This document shows, piece after piece, positions 35,181-47,033 of a DNA stretch of 64,000 nucleotides; the stretch's first letter is position 1; each line of letters opens with the position of its first letter. The position numbers and the translations under genes were made by a program. Source of the DNA: Pycnopodia helianthoides (taxonomy: Eukaryota; Echinodermata; Asteroidea; Forcipulatida; Asteriidae); assembly GCA_032158295.1 (NCBI GenBank), contig CM063251.1:11261016-11325015 (forward strand), read 5' to 3'. The notes beneath the pieces are model-generated. The model did no database searches and was not told where the DNA came from. It was given only the letters and a program-made list of their open reading frames with translations.

Positions 35181-35997
35181 AGAATGATCAGTTCAATCCA
35201 TGAGTGTTTGTATCTGTTTAGAATACACTGATTCTTGTGGATAAAGGTACTAGAGTGGTGACAGTCAATATAGCTTATTCACAAAGAGCATGGTCATCTG
35301 AGGGCGCTCTTTTTCTCAGTTGGTCACAAATAAAGAAAGCATAGTACTACTTGTACGTGTACTGTGACTGTCAACTTGTGCTTTCGCTCAATTCACACTG
35401 AAGTGTGAATTCTTAACTGGGACGAGACGCTGAGTAAATGACAGAGAAATTTATGCCCAGATGTTTGCAGGCTTTTGGAAAGAAAAAGTGTTAAAAAAAG
35501 GTTCCGAAAATATAGTTAGTTAAATGTACAACACATGCAAATATACATGTACCCCAGAATCACTCTAGCGAAGTCAAATCATATTTTCTACCTGAACACC
35601 TCATTATATTATAATCGGCGCGTGGACATTTTTGTAAATTTCCCCCTGCAGCCTCAGTTTCTCTAGACATTATTGAGCCGAACGCGCAATCTCACCGATG
35701 CATTTTCCTCAAGTGCCCCCGAGAGAACGTATTACCCTAGTGTTGCCACGAGCGCCAAAAGCTCAGAAGCACCATTGGTCTCTCGCAGTATCGGATTGCT
35801 GGGCTCACAGTGATGGTTGGCCTGACTATTATCTCATTACCCATTCCAGGTTTTTAGAGGGTTGCATGATAGGGTACTACTTGGACATGTGTAAATTTAT
35901 ATTCCAGTACATTACATTGTACATTACAAATATCTTTATTACATGTAACACCTAGGAAGACCTGCCTCCGCAGAAGGTGACTGATGATAATTGATTT

Positions 35998-36192
35998 ATG
36001 GATTTAAGTGATGTAACTTTTGCAAGAAGAAAAAGAGGAAGACAAAAAAAGGGAGATGGAGAGATGAGAAGACCACCTCATGTGAACACGGCAACATGGG
36101 ATAGAAAATCAAGAGACAGAAGAGAATGGAAGATCATGCTGGAGGAGGGATTCATCCAACAAAGGATGAATACAGCCTGATGATGATGATGA
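35998..36192 (+). pseudogene. 5'-truncated LINE ORF2 C-terminus (RTE/I-group type)
   Basis: The 60-codon frame contains KRGRQKKGDGEMRRPP, then TWDRKSRDRREWKIMLEEGF and IQQRMNTA before a stop. The pattern GRPK..W..A.DR..W..L.EA..QQ is the usual C-terminus of RTE- and I-group LINE reverse transcriptases. It is followed at once by a TGATGATGATGATGA tail, typical of RTE-like 3' ends. Everything upstream, including the reverse transcriptase core, is missing, so this is a dead 3' fragment. The clade is inferred from the tail pattern. Confidence 0.7.
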
Positions 36193-36689
36193 ATTCTTGC
36201 ATGGTGGGAGGGGGGGGGTTAGAATGTTCTGAAAAAAACCACCAAAGTACATAAATAGAGTTTTCTTCAAGAGCATTCTAGGTGCATTACATGTTGCAAA
36301 ATGAGCTCTTTGAAGAAAATGATTGGCTGTGTACATGTACAATGATTGTACATATGTATAATGTACATGTATGTACATAGGTCTAAGCGTATAGCAAGAG
36401 TGCACATGCTCATAAATATTTTATATTTTAGTCAAATGATTTATAATGTCTGACAATCATGGTTTCAGAAGTAAAAGTATTCGACCATTTCAGATGTGGT
36501 TAAAAATAACCGTAAAGGCACAAGCTAATGTACATGTATACATGTACATGTGGATCACCCTGCGTACCTGCGTCTCTAGTAGTAGTACAATCACATTTTA
36601 TTTGATTTTTTTTTATTTAATAATTTTAATCCCTTCTTATGAGAACAAGAAGCTCTTAGAAAACTACAGCTAAAGTTCATAAATTGTGA

Positions 36690-36990
36690 GCATGGTGCTT
36701 TTTGAGGAATACGATATGAACAACGGACTTCAAAGATTGGCTTGATTGGGCTACAACAGCAGCATCGGGTAGTCAGGTAGTGAGTTCCTAAGCTTTGCAT
36801 AGGTTGCTGTAAAGGACCTCTGATGTTGAGAGGGACGTGACTTTGGGATGGCGACAATATGTTGTAGGGATGTTGATGACTGCCTGGTAGAGCGACGTGC
36901 TGTAAGTTGAGGTACTTTGAGACTTTCCAGTGGATGAGGTAGAGGAAAGCACTGCATTTTCTTGAAAATTGTTTGACCAGCAACTTGCCT
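36690..36990 (-). pseudogene. LINE ORF2 C-terminal relic, minus strand
   Basis: The minus frame includes TARRSTRQSSTSLQHIVAIP and KSRPSQHQRSFTATYAKLRN followed by SLPDY. This matches the common LINE C-terminal pattern RRTR..(I/V)P+SRT..QRSF....+LWN.LP. Stop codons and a frame change break it. Only about 300 bp survives. Confidence 0.65.
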
Positions 36991-36999
36991 GCGGTGACT

Positions 37000-37325
37000 T
37001 AAATAATAAGTAATAATAATACTAGCAATGAACATTTGTAGTGGGCCATGTCTGTCAGAAAGACACTCCTGGTGCAAACTGCCAACGACAGTACCTAAAG
37101 CCTAAACTGAACAAGTGAGTTTTTAAGTTAGTTTTGAAGCTGGAGAGAGTGTCTACTAGTCTGAGGTTCAGTGGAAGAGCATTCCAAAGAGATGGTCCAG
37201 CATATGTGAGAAACGAACGGTCTCCCCAAGAGTAAATACCAAGCCCTGCATGAAGATTTGGTGGAATGGAAACTAAGGCCATGTATTGCTTACGGTGCAT
37301 AAACAAAATACATACATAATGCACT
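37000..37325 (-). pseudogene. LINE ORF2 C-terminus (CR1/L2-type), minus strand
   Basis: A minus frame of 89 codons (37055-37324) carries YSWGDRSFLTYAGPSLWNAL, then PLNLRLVDTLSSFKTNLKTH and LFSL. This is a textbook match to the CR1/L2/Rex LINE C-terminal consensus (GDR.F...AP.LWN.LP..LR...+L..FK..LKTHLF). The 3' side ends in an AAT/ATT-rich tail near 37005-37030. There is no upstream reverse transcriptase core, so the copy is dead and 5'-truncated. Confidence 0.82.
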
Positions 37326-38104
37326 GTATTTATCTACCCTACAAAACATCTGCAAGATTTGTAACCTTGATGGAACTACCTGCAATACCTTAGTCTCGGC
37401 AACACCTTCCCTCTTGTGATAGTGTTCGGAGTCATGCTGACCTCTTTCACATATTAGATTAGTACTGAAAGAAACACCTGTGTCTGACATGGTGTTTGCA
37501 CTGCCAGCAAATATCGAAAAAGCTTTTGAATATTATGGGACTTGACAGTGATGGTGTGAGTGTCCATTTACAACAACTTGAAATTTCAGCAATAAAACAA
37601 AGCCCTTGGGCACGGGGGATAAGTGTCAATAATATAACAAGTTACACCTAGGACTGGTGGTGAATCTGTCAATTGGCTTTTCTGACACGAATCTCTGAAT
37701 ACAAAACAGGCGCTTGTGTCCCTTGCAAAATTCTGATATTGCATATTTTAATGCATGGCAGGTCAGCTTGTATTGCCTATGGCATCTTTTGTTATGGTTT
37801 TGGCTCTCCCCTCGATTTCTCTCTCCCTCTCCCTCTCTTGGGGCAAGAAGTCTTTTCATTTGACTTTTGATTCAGTGGGACCATCAAGGAATCGATGACA
37901 AGAAGGCCTGGAGGGTGTATGCACCATTTGCAATTACATGACCTTTTTATTCTACCCCCTTTTTTCATCAGGGTTGGAAGGGGGGGGGGAGCTTCACCCA
38001 TTGAATTGGTTGGGAGTCTATCATTTTGATTCATGTCATGTACAGTGCTTTGCCAGAGGTTTTGTGATTACAGTGCCCTTTAGCTTGTTACACCTTTACT
38101 TGCT

Positions 38105-38470
38105 GAACTTCACTGGCTCCCAATCCACAAATGGATCGTCTTCAAGACAGCACATTCAACACGTACAAAACCTTGTCCGACAAGTTCCCATTGTGCATTT
38201 CTGAAGTTCTTGACCTCGGCAAATCCAAATGACAAGGTCTTCGCTGGGAGGCCAATTTGGTGATCCCTCTCACTACCACAAAAAATACATTGGACCCTGC
38301 TTTATCCGTTGCGGGTCTTAGAACATGAGTTTCTCTCCCTATCTCCATCTGGAATGCCGCATCTCTTGAACAGTTTAAGGTACTCATAAAAACTCACTTG
38401 TTTTGATATATATGTTGTTTTGTTCACAGGGCGTTGAATCTCTTTGATGAAGGCACTTTATAAATTCCTT
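38105..38470 (+). pseudogene. LINE ORF2 C-terminal relic (CR1/L2-type), + strand
   Basis: From 38108 one frame reads LHWLPIHKWIVFKTAHSTRT, the conserved LHWLP(I/V)..RI.FK motif downstream of the reverse transcriptase domain. Later frames give ISEVLDLGKSK and, near 38345, IWNAASLEQFKVLIKTHLF. Frameshifts separate these pieces. The 3' end GATGAAGGCACTTTATAAAT resembles CR1/L2 tails. It is opposite in orientation to the copy at 37000-37325. Confidence 0.78.
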
Positions 38471-38864
38471 TTTCTTGAACATTATTCCTCTAATATCCAT
38501 GCCCTGGTTTTCCTGAATCTACCTGAATTTCATTGACTCACTCTTGCTGAGCCCTGGTTTTGCCGCCGCCCCCCCCCCCTCCTCTTCATTTTAACAGTCA
38601 CCCAATTCCTTGTAATTGTCAAGGATCTTAAAGAACTAGGGCAGGCATTCTACAGGCTTCAAGCTGTACTTTTTGTAACGCAACAATTTATGAGAAAAGA
38701 AATTTTCCTTCTTTCTATCAAGCCATCCTAGTGTACCACCTCTAAGGGGGCAACTGTTGTCATGATGATGATGATGATAAATGGTTGATTTATTTCAAAC
38801 TTAAAAAAGACATCACAATCAGAAGATTGAATTTCATCTTAAATACCGTTTTACGCATTATGCA
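38471..38864. other. Intronic filler between retroelements
   Basis: It contains a C run at 38568-38578 and a GATGATGATGATGAT microsatellite at 38763-38780. No gene is recognised. Confidence 0.4.
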
Positions 38865-39200
38865 GGTTGAATGGCTTCTGACTGGCACCCTGAACAAAGA
38901 TATTGACAACATAGGGAGACTGGCAACTTTAGGGTTAGATGGGTTAGTTGAGAGAGCCCTGGCATGTTAATTTGGAGGTCGTAGGTTCAAATCCCGCTCT
39001 GGTCAATTTTTCTTTGTTCAACCAAAAATGAGTTAAAATTCACCCAGCCAGTTTTCCTTGTGGTTTATTACTTGGTTTTTGAAATGAAAAAAGTTGCATC
39101 CCCTTAAGGTGATTCCTCCCCTGCTGTTTTTACAGGTTGTATCATAAACTTGGGTGTAATCCCTAGTTATACGGCATTTACCGGATGAACGGCTTCTGAC
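38865..39200 (+). mobile_element. Family S SINE-like repeat plus a partial second copy
   Basis: GGTTGAATGGCTTCTGACTG leads into a tRNA-like segment with box B GGTTCAAATCC (38990-39000), then TTTTTCTTTGTTCAACC, CCCAGCCAGTTTTCCTTGTG and AAGTTGCATCCCC. At about 39130-39200 the 5' part of the element appears again (GTATCATAAACTTGGGTGTA and GATGAACGGCTTCTGAC). The two parts are head-to-tail in the same orientation. Confidence 0.8.
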
Positions 39201-39939
39201 TTCATTCTGCATTACCGCTATTTTGCCCAACCAATGTGAGGTTGTTGACATGTACTTTGATGCTGTCATTTTGGGTTTTCTTTTTTCCAGTTAGAAGGAA
39301 TTTTTTTGTTCGAAGCTTGTGCATGTTGTGTGATGAACACACAATTTATACATTCAGAGGTTTCTGAATGTTCATGACTGATGTGTTTTTCTGTGTCTGT
39401 GAAATTAGAGGGGATTCATGGTATGAGGATAGATTGCATGTTCGTTAATGGCACACGTGCATACTTTGGATTTCAAAGAAGATAATGTTTCTCAGCAACT
39501 CATGGAATGGCTGGTTAAGGTTTCTCTGTCAACACCTCGTAATAACTAGCATTTTTTATCATCCTCCTAACGATGGAGGGCAATGCTGTGATGCTCAGAA
39601 ATCAGATTGGTTGAGTCATTCTGGAATAATTGCTTGGTGGAACTCGCCTCATCATATTGCAGTTATATATAGCATCATTCATCAGTTTACCATATTTGAC
39701 CCATTATTCCGCCAGCACCATTCTACGGCTTTGCCCGGGAACTTAAAAGTAAAACTAGGTGCGTTTTGAAGAGGGCTTCAAAATGGTGGACCAGTGTCCA
39801 TCATGGCTTAAGAGATCATTTAAAGCTGGATAATGCACTCTGTGTTGAATACGTTGAGGTACTGTAGAGCAGGCTTTGGCCGATTTCAGAAAACTTTTGC
39901 GATTTGTCTTTTTAGATGAGTTGTGATTATCGCCATCTA
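39201..39939. other. Intronic stretch, nothing recognised
   Basis: It is AT-rich with short open frames only (for example 39485-39769, 94 codons on the + strand), and those frames have no recognisable domain. Confidence 0.35.
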
Positions 39940-40155
39940 ACAGTGTTCTCCCTTAACTGGCCAAATACCAGTTAAAACACCTGAAAACCAGTAAAAAATC
40001 TCACCAAGTGGCGGGACTGACTAGTTCAGTGCTGAAAAGCATCACTGTTTCATTTGAAATATGGACCAGTGAAAAAGCTGGGGGACTAGTGAAATGACAA
40101 GCTAACTGGTCACACACTGGCAAGTCACTAAAATAGTTAAGGGCAAACTCTGCAT
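39940..40155 (+). mobile_element. Family L repeat, copy 2
   Basis: AGTGTTCTCCCTTAACTGGC at the left and AAATAGTTAAGGGCAAACTC at the right form partial inverted ends (CCTTAACT / AGTTAAGG). The whole is the reverse complement of 20155-20350 with substantial divergence. Confidence 0.65.
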
Positions 40156-41700
40156 ACATGTATATATGTAAAAAAAATGTAAGTGACTTGTGCGTAGCAA
40201 TTTAGATTGTGTGAAATCGAGCCCAGGAGTTAAATGAACTGGTAATGAAGATCAGCGAGTGACAAAGGCCCTTGCCTTCATCGCCCTGGTCTCGGCCTTG
40301 GTCTCTCTTGAAAATGCCCCTCCAGAATTGTCCCTGAATTTCTAATGGAAGTGATCTTCTTCACTGTGAAAAGCGGCCTTGTTTACACAGGAATGAAATT
40401 ACAATTTTCAGACCACTTGCAGGTACATGTATGACTTGAGCTCACCCATGCTCTATACAACATCTTGGAATAAGATTATGAGGTACGCAAAAGGCGTGTT
40501 TACCCGCAGTATATGAAATATAGTGCGTTCCAAGTGGCTACGATGTCGGCAGACAGCCGTAATTTGACTCTCAACATCAGTACATGTTGGTAAACACATT
40601 GCTTGCCATAGGTTTGTGAGTTAATGGTGCCAAGGGTAGCATTTCATCCCAAAATGGATTCTATCGGAGAAAAATGTATATTAATTTATAACCATCCTTC
40701 CTATGCCTGACCCTTCCTCTTCATGCACAAGTACACCCCACTGCTTGCTCTGCTATTTTGTAGTGTCTGTAATTGTTGAATTTCAGCGGGACTGAAAATC
40801 AGAACGATAATCCACTGCCCCAAACCCTTAACAAGAAAAAAATAATTCAATGGAACATTGACTTCTGTTCCATTTTATGTGGTTTAATCAGATGTTTCCA
40901 TGAAATGAGAAAGCCCAACCGAATGGTTAATAATTTTTAGTCACTGCACTGTATCTAATGATTGTCATCCATCAAGTCATTCATACCAGAGCTCTGGAAG
41001 CTGTCAAAATTTGGCAAACATAACCTCGGCTCAGCCGCCTCACAAATTACCTGCGATTGCACATCTAATTTAGATGGTCGCTCTTAATTCCAGCCCCCCC
41101 CCCCCCTTGTCTCTGTCTGCCAGGAAGCATGAGTCCACTGTCAGACAAATGGATGCATGGATCCCATCTATTAAGTGTTATGATCAGGGAGTTCAATCAA
41201 ATCTTGTATCGGCAACAATAACAAGTGTGTCGGCAGGCCAGAGATTGGCACCCTGTTGTTAAGATAACAATGTAGCAGTTATCAGCCCATTGCCGGCGGG
41301 AATACAAAATCCATGTCACAAAACACCAGGCAGAGGATGAAATCAATGGGACAATATGACAGCTGGTATTGAAGACACTTATTAAATTTATGATGACAAT
41401 TAATGCATGAGGAATATTACTCCATCTCCCCCCCCCCCCCACCCATGCCGAGAAGGGAATGAGAACAACGTAGAAAAGATTAAGTTTGTTTTCATAGCCA
41501 ATGACAAATGATTACCATGACGGTGTCTACGCATATTTTATATTTTCAGGAAAATTTCCGGTCAGTTTTATATTTTAAGTGGTTAACTGCAGTAATTTTA
41601 CACAAGGGTTGAAAGCATTTATTAACTTATTCCTGTTCTTTAAAGAATTGCAGAGTTAATGAATGTAAAATCTAAAAAAGAAAATTTGTGCAGATCACCA
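40156..41700. other. Intronic stretch with two 13-base C runs
   Basis: C runs of 13 lie at 41094-41106 and 41428-41440. No repeat family was matched and no coding domain recognised. Confidence 0.4.
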
Positions 41701-42144
41701 TTAAGGGTCTAGGGTCATACTTTGGTAATGACCCAGATAAAAACAAAGATTTAGTTTCTATTAAAGATGGTAATGGTGGTAAGCATCCTGTGAAATTATT
41801 TTGTCTGGAATGCCTCCGTTGATTATAAATCAATTAAAGATATGTCAACAAATTTGAATCTCCAAAACTCCCCTCCAAGGCAAGTTTTGGAGATTCAAAT
41901 TTCCGTGGTGCAGTAGATGCTGCTGGTACCTGTGTCAGCTCACTAAACCAAACAAGGATTGGTTCGACATTCCCAATGAAAATAACTGACCGTTTTTAGC
42001 TGTTTTCTCAACAAGTTGACACTATATCCAGCTGAAACTTTCATAGGTGACTTTTATTTTATCTTTATTGACAGTTTGGCCTATAAATGATAAATCAGCA
42101 TTATGATGACAAAAATCAAACTACATGTATGACCCTACCTTCAA
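41701..42144 (+). mobile_element. Family C TTAA MITE
   Basis: TTAA (41701-41704) is followed by GGGTCTAGGGTCATACTTTG. The right end ATGACCCTACC is followed by TTCAA, a mutated target. Near the centre, TTTGAATCTCCAAAACT and AGTTTTGGAGATTCAAA form a perfect 17-base inverted repeat around 41850-41900. It is colinear with 2131-2571. Confidence 0.88.
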
Positions 42145-42554
42145 ATGTGACTAAAGTCTTCATCCAGAGTCGTTAAAGCTAAAGTAAATGTAAGACACCC
42201 AAACCAGACAGGGGCTTTCAAATTGATCATTCTAATTCTCGTGATTTTTTTTTTTAGAGGTACCCAAATAAAGATATTTTTGTGATGAATCCCCCCAGGC
42301 CAAGCAGCAGCCAGTTAAGTACCGATTAGTGACCCTGTAACGTGTGCCTGCTGACCCCAATTGACCCCTGCCTCTGATCTTTTACCTTGTGTGCCATCAA
42401 TCTGCACCCTGCCTTGATAATAGCACCCATGGGTACATTAAACAACTCGTCATGTCTACCTTTTTACATAAATAGTAACACCAATTGAAAAGAGAGAAAT
42501 CATCATAACTGTGACAGTATCCAATACGGTACTCTCAGGCGAGACATTCTTCCT

Positions 42555-42650
42555 ACTCAAGTCTGATATCTGATTTTTGTTTATCCTCAGAAAAAATCAG
42601 CAAAATTGTTGTTAAATTATCTGAAAAGTCTATTAAAGCCTATATCATAA
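42555..42650 (+). repeat. Family E dispersed repeat
   Basis: CTGATATCTGATTTTTGTTT, AAAAATCAGCAAAATTGTTG and GAAAAGTCTATTAAAGCCTA match 58095-58190 and 18220-18300 in order and orientation. Confidence 0.72.
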
Positions 42651-45026
42651 GTACATGTACAGGTAAACTCTTGTACTGGAATTTGAATACCACTGCCATG
42701 ACTGCTACTCCATGTTTTTTTTTTCACACTTGGTTGCAATTTTCCATGGTGAAAAATTAGCACCCAGTATGCTAGCATGCCCCAGGGTTATCTTGCTTAA
42801 CCCTACTCCCTAGCAGGGGTAGCTGTTTCCCGGGGGGGGGGGGGGGAATTGATATTTTCCGGAGGTTTGCTAGGGTTAGCAATTCAAGTGTGAAAAGGTG
42901 AACCAAGTTTCCTGTGAATTTCCTTGGAAATACTTGTTGTGTGAAAGGGGCTTTCGAGGGCAGCTTTAATTTCCATTAGGGCACTTCAAAGAGCACCGAG
43001 GCAACGTTCTGGGGCATTGAGGCAATTATTTCCATTCCCTATATGGCATACATGTAAATGTATTCCTCTAATCTCTATTGTCCAGTTTACCAGAGCTGCC
43101 AACTACCCCTGATTCTGCAGAAAGTTCCCTGAAAATCAACCAATCTTTTCATGTTCTGATGAACAAATTTGAAAATCTCCCTGATCATAGAAACTTGTTC
43201 TCTATTATGTTGAATGTAATCTAAATATCTCCCTGATTGCAAGATGCAAATGGTGGCAGCTCTTCTTTACCTAAGTAAGATATTGTTAATTTAAGAAGCA
43301 AATTTGTTTGCTCCTTTGGCACGTTGGTGGAAGCAATTAATTTCCAATGATATTATATCACTGTTTACATACCAGACATTCTTGCACAATTTTAACCAAT
43401 GTCGGAAGGCCCTTGATTATTGTTTATACAGATGGAGTAATTAAATTTACCACTCCCCCATTATGGTGAGGAAAACCTGCCCGCCAATATTATCCACTTT
43501 GAAAGGAAAATTAACATGATTGTGCAGTGTTCTTTGTGAATACTAGGAGCAATGGCCGCACATATCTTTCTCTTGTTGCATAGTCAATGTAATGAATACT
43601 TAACAGTCAGTTTTGCATTTCATGTGCAACTAAAGAAATTGATTCACATTGATGAAGTCAGATGGACTCTGTTCATGTATTATTCACTACTGAGTCTCTC
43701 TCAATATACATTGAACATCCCCCAATTGCTGCGCTCTGCAGTGAGATGTTCTGTTGTGTGTGTACTGTGTATGTTTGTGAGAGGTCATTTATTATGCTGA
43801 CTAGCCCCATGAAGGAGGAGGACAAGTTATTATCATTTTCGTAGTACGTCACGTACGTCCACGGCGCAGAGTACCCGCTGTGTCTCTCATCACTGCCGTA
43901 CATGTAGATGATGCAAGGTTTGGTCGTCCTCACTCTCATAGTATTTTTTTTTTCTCTGGAGGCAGCAGATGAACTGTTTGCCCATGGAAGAGAAATTGCA
44001 TTGGCCGTGCATGAACACATGTAGTTTTCTTTTGCGCCAGACTGGATAGTAATCACGTGCCCCTCTCGGAAGAAAAGGCATCTCCGGGGTTTTCGTACGA
44101 GGGGAAAGTGGAAGGAAGAGACAGAAGATGACTTTGGAATTTGATTTCCGTGTGTGTTTTCCATCCCTGTTTACTGGTGGGTTGAAACGGTTGCTCAGTG
44201 TGTCCTACATGTAGCTGTGTATTGGGAGTTCGTCTGACATATTTTCGGCGGAAAAACGAAAAGATGTTTGCCACAGATGACCCGGGCCATCAATAATGAG
44301 ATGTTTGTGTGGATTTGAACTCTACATACTGTAATGAGTGCCGGTGGGATTTCATTTTCATCAATTTCTTGAAAAGGGAACTCGTTGAGCCCGTTTGTGG
44401 ACGGCACTGTCTATCTAGCACAATGTTTTAAAGGACAGCCACAGAGAAGTGACAAACTCTTCCGTTTGGAAATCTATCTTCAGATTGGACAGCACAACGC
44501 CTTCAGCATTTAAAGAAATACTTGTGTAAGTGTCACATTGTTTCATGGTTTGTTTCGTTTTAGATGAAGATGCTTCACTGGTTCTCTCCAGAATTGTTTT
44601 ACCAAAAGTTGCACGGACAATTTTTACTCAGTTATGACGATGTGTAGAAGTGTGATTTTAATACTAATAGTGAAAAAAAATGAACGGGTGATTCATTTTT
44701 TATGAAGGAAAGGGTAAATTAGGGCACATTTCAGAAGTTGCAACTTTGACATGTTTGTAACTTCTTGGATTTATCTTGAAAGAAAGTAAGCAAACCTGTT
44801 CATACATGTACTTCTCCTAGTCTTACATGTACATGTAGTTCTTAGTCTTACTAAACATCATACCTTAATAGACACACAATGCAATTGGCGTGAGTGATGA
44901 AGCAAGTGGAGCAACACCTATTCAGTCCTTTATTGTTACAGAAAACAATGTACATTTATTCTATATTTACAGAACACATCTGTGAAGTATGATACACTTT
45001 GTTGCGGTATAGGATTCGACCGGGCA
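42651..45026. other. Intronic block with a 15-base G run and a low-repeat CpG-bearing segment
   Basis: A G run of 15 lies at 42832-42846. A weak family D fragment (GAGGGCAGC..GGGCACTTCAAAGAGCAC) lies at 42955-43040. Bases 43840-44520 match no repeat here and contain clustered CpGs and a palindrome-rich TACGTCACGTACGT near 43846. A 163-codon minus frame (43673-44164) has no recognisable domain and probably reflects chance. Confidence 0.45.
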
Positions 45027-45200
45027 ATCACGGTGGTCTAGTGGTAAGACATACTGCTCTAGAATGGCAAAGGTTGTGGGTTCAAATCCCACCTGAGTAA
45101 TATGCCTGTGGATTTTTTTTTTTTTTTTTTTTACAGAACTCGGAGAAAGTACTGAGTATACAGTGCTTTACACACATCAGTGTATCGTAAAACCAAACAG
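45027..45200 (+). mobile_element. tRNA-derived SINE with poly-T interruption
   Basis: Box A (GGTGGTCTAGTGGTAAGAC) and box B (GGTTCAAATCC inside GTGGGTTCAAATCCCAC) are clear, with intact D and T stems. Acceptor and anticodon stems do not pair, so it is not a tRNA gene. It is followed by a run of about 21 T at 45111-45132 and a body containing CGGAGAAAGTACTGAGTATA and CAGTGCTTTACACACATCAG. Confidence 0.78.
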
Positions 45201-46503
45201 TATAATACGCTTATTGAAAGTATTATAAAAATCTCCATACTTGCATGTATAACAAGCTGCTGTTCAACAGTTCTATGTGTCAACAACAGCGTTTTAGAGT
45301 ATCTTTTAACTAACAGTCTTATTTCGAATAGCTAAGACAAAAACCACTTCTTCTTTTTTTTAACATCATGTACATGTACAGTGTTGAAAGTTTGGAAGTG
45401 ATTTTCCTGAGAAGTACTTAACTGTAACTTTCACATTGTTAACCATGTACGTGTACAATATATACGAGCAAACTGGAACAGTTTACCAAATTATTCCAGT
45501 CTCCAATAGTATTCTAGATCTTTATCACCCATGGTGATCGCTCCCAGGCTTCTTCTTTTACTCATTGAACATTACATAAACTTTCTCTTGTTTTCATAAA
45601 AAGGGACTGGGCTATCATATGTTTCAATCCACCCTTTTGGAGGTGTGTGAATTGGTGGCTAAGGCTACGGCTGCTGCTGTTACTAAGGGTGTTGCTCATG
45701 GGTATCAATATGTTTCAATGCTTGTTGGCATGACGATTAAGCCGCAGCCAGAGCCGCTAATTTGACCATACCCTATGTGTGGTTAGGTGCTTAGATTGAT
45801 TGGAGTAGAAGAAAGACAAGATAGCCTCACCATACATGTAAATGTAGGTCATGTTTTACTATTGTTAGGACCTTCTCGAAGCCAGTACATGTAGATCATT
45901 TACCAAGCACGTGGACTCTTACGGCTTTGGTACGCTCGGTTGGTTGGTTAGATCTTTACAAAGATACATTTTGACTTTATTTATGTTTGGTCCAAATGGT
46001 AGGATTTTAAACCACCTTTATGCATGACTGTGAACATGTTCATTTGACTGTGCCATTTCCATAAAAGAATTTATCAAAACCCTGGGGTTGGAGTTTTGTG
46101 GATTTTGGTGGATCGTAATCATGGAAGAACTCTGTGAAGTGTTTATAGAGCTTTCATGTGTACAGCTACAAAAATGAGACCTGTCCAATTACAGGACAGC
46201 ATTCCTCTTGAACTTTCTTCATCCCTGGTCAACTCTACCAGCCAAGGATCGCCTGGCAAGTACTTTATCAAATTTTGTGAATCCAGGCTGACGACTGATG
46301 ATAATTGTGACACATACGGAATGCGCTCCCAATCGCCTGCGATCAATAGTGCATTGAGTCAGAGGAATCTTGGTGGTTAGGTCACGGATACTGGAGTTCC
46401 AGCAATGTGTACGGGACCATCTGTAGTTATGTAGGCAAAAATGTGTGTCATTTTGTAAAACGCTGCCAGCGTTTTGTAAGGAGATGGTTGATGTACTTTG
46501 GTT
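45201..46503. other. Intronic stretch, nothing recognised
   Basis: Overlapping frames at 46143-46380 on both strands are not recognisable. No repeat copy was matched. Confidence 0.35.
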
Positions 46504-46851
46504 TTAAAGGCAGGGTGTACTTTTGGTAATTGTCAAAGACCAGTATCCTCACTAGGTGTATCCTCACAATGTATAAAACAACAAACCTGTGAAAATTTAG
46601 GCTCAATAGGTCATCAAAGTTGCAAGAAAATATTGGAAGAAAAAACACCCTTGTTGCCTAGAATTGAGTGCTTTCAGATGCCCAAGAAGAAGAAAGCATT
46701 TCTCAGATTCAATTTTGGGGCAAAAAATTCCTCTAAAACTAAATTACTTCAAAGAGGGTTGTTACTAACAGCTCTCCAGTGCTCTTTATCAAGTAATTTG
46801 TTATGGTCATTAACTTGTGGAGTAATTACCAAAAGTACACCCTGCCTTTAA
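46504..46851 (+). mobile_element. Family A TTAA MITE with near-perfect TIRs
   Basis: TTAA (46504-46507) is followed by AGGCAGGGTGTACTTTTGGT. The right end ACCAAAAGTACACCCTGCCT is followed by TTAA (46848-46851). The terminal repeats are identical over at least 20 bases and extend to AATT. The interior is only distantly related to copies 1 and 2, so this is a subfamily with shared ends. Confidence 0.95.
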
Positions 46852-47033
46852 AGGAACCTGGTCATTGCCCAGCACCGGCAATGGAGAGCAAACAGTAGAC
46901 TGACAAAAATACGGACTTTATGAAGAACCATTTATCAACAAGAGAAATAGGGGAGGAATTGAACAAAAAATGTGGTAGCGTTTGATTTCTATGATTCTAA
47001 AGTGATACAAATTTGTCTGTTATGATATCATTT

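Noticed and set aside
43673..44164. 163-codon minus-strand frame
   Set aside because: The composition looks random and no domain, signal or splice context supports it. Overlapping frames of similar length exist on both strands.
45027..45100. Possible functional tRNA gene
   Set aside because: Box A, box B and the T stem are good, but the acceptor and anticodon stems do not pair and a SINE body follows.
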